DNA of 7,525 bases from Sedimenticola sp. Its GTDB lineage: Bacteria > Pseudomonadota > Gammaproteobacteria > Chromatiales > Chromatiaceae. Below, in pieces: positions 6,985 through 7,525 of this stretch (position 1 is its first letter; every line of letters starts with the position of its first letter). Position numbers and translations under genes: made by a program. Below the pieces are notes generated by a model. The model had not been told where the DNA came from. It worked only from the letters and a program-made list of their open reading frames with translations, and searched no databases. The DNA lies in NCBI GenBank assembly GCA_026197195.1, contig JAPHUG010000002.1:1-7525 (forward strand), in the 5' to 3' direction.

Positions 6985-7489
6985 GAAAATCATCATCATC
7001 CGACACGCCATTGCTGAAAACCCCAGACTATTTGCCAAGACCTGCAAGGACGATAGCCTGCGCCCGCTCACGGAAAAAGGGATCAAGCGCATTCAGCAGT
7101 CTCGCCAGGGGCTGAAAAAACTTGAACCGCAGGCCGAATATATACTCAGCAGCACCCTGGTCCGGGCCGCACAAACAGCCGAAGAGATCGCTGAAATCTA
7201 TCCAGAGGCGACACTACAGGCTATTCCACAGTTAAACCCGGGCGCTGATCCTGCCAAATTGACCAGTCTGCTGTCCGACCTACCACCGGAAAGCACCGTC
7301 TTTCTGGTTGGACATGAACCTGATCTATCGGAACTGATCTCCTGGTACACCAACGGCTCACATTTCAGTTTCCTGCAACTCAAGCGCGGGGCCGCCTGTC
7401 TATTGCAGTTCAAGGGATCCCCCAAGGCCGCTTCAGCTGAGCTGATCTGGCTCCTGCCCCCCCGGCAACTGCGTAGTTTGAGCGGTTGA
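6983..7489 (+). CDS. sixA: SixA-type phosphohistidine phosphatase
   Basis: SixA belongs to the histidine phosphatase (phosphoglycerate mutase-like) superfamily and removes phosphate from phosphohistidine. In E. coli it acts on the nitrogen-related phosphotransferase protein NPr and was first described on the ArcB histidine phosphotransfer domain. The 168 residues carry the catalytic RHA motif (R7, H8) at the N-terminus, R61 in SSTLVRAAQTAE, and the second histidine H111 in VGHEPDLSELI. The length is close to that of E. coli SixA, and the conserved core is complete. ATG 6983 is the only reasonable start: an in-frame TAA lies at 6974-6976, and the RHA motif is only six residues in. No Shine-Dalgarno sequence precedes it. 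No kinase, phosphotransfer protein or PTS gene is in the window, so its partner is unknown. The neighbouring Nudix gene is divergent. Family assignment is firm; the cellular target is inferred from homologues. Confidence 0.93.
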   Translation: MKIIIIRHAIAENPRLFAKTCKDDSLRPLTEKGIKRIQQSRQGLKKLEPQAEYILSSTLVRAAQTAEEIAEIYPEATLQAIPQLNPGADPAKLTSLLSDLPPESTVFLVGHEPDLSELISWYTNGSHFSFLQLKRGAACLLQFKGSPKAASAELIWLLPPRQLRSLSG

Positions 7490-7525
7490 TCCCATTCAAG
7501 ACCTCACTGAAACCGATCAGGACAA

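Noticed and set aside
1..7525. CRISPR arrays, tRNA or rRNA genes, insertion sequences, attachment sites
   Set aside because: No regularly spaced repeats, cloverleaf, rRNA segments, transposase motifs or terminal inverted repeats were seen on either strand.

Overview
The window is about 7.5 kb of gene-dense DNA of moderate GC. It looks like chromosomal DNA from a gammaproteobacterium. The gene content (a DnaQ-like exonuclease next to acs, a LabA-like NYN/cold-shock protein, a zinc-ribbon Nudix hydrolase and sixA) fits that class. An environmental or sulfur-oxidising lineage is possible, but that is only an impression. I see no insertion sequence, phage gene, integrase, tRNA, rRNA or CRISPR array.

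Layout: a DEDDh 3'-5' exonuclease (+) runs in from the left edge. It is followed 99 bp later by acs (AMP-forming acetyl-CoA synthetase, +). A clear intrinsic terminator closes acs. A 224-bp intergenic region then carries a hairpin, a 9-bp direct repeat and a weak candidate promoter. Next is a 779-residue two-part lipid enzyme (+) with a glycerolipid-acyltransferase-like N-terminal half and an alpha/beta-hydrolase C-terminal half. A NYN-domain (PIN-fold nuclease-like) protein with a C-terminal cold-shock-like domain (+) follows. It converges, with only 12 bp between stop codons, on a zinc-ribbon Nudix hydrolase (-). A divergent intergenic region separates the Nudix gene from sixA, a phosphohistidine phosphatase (+). 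The window ends 36 bases after the sixA stop.

How the genes relate: the exonuclease and acs belong to a recurring bacterial neighbourhood for acetate use (acs, an acetate permease, a CBS/DUF294 protein and an exonuclease), so the DUF294 gene may lie just to the left. The acyltransferase-hydrolase protein is probably a phospholipid or neutral-lipid remodelling enzyme and sits in its own transcription unit. The remaining three genes are housekeeping-type regulators or nucleotide-sanitising enzymes with no evident shared pathway.

I found no convincing new multi-gene system. The points most worth a second look are the acyltransferase/hydrolase fusion, the split cold-shock domain in the NYN protein, and several unexplained palindromes or repeats in the intergenic regions. 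Two adjacent genes start with TTG, and sixA has no Shine-Dalgarno sequence.
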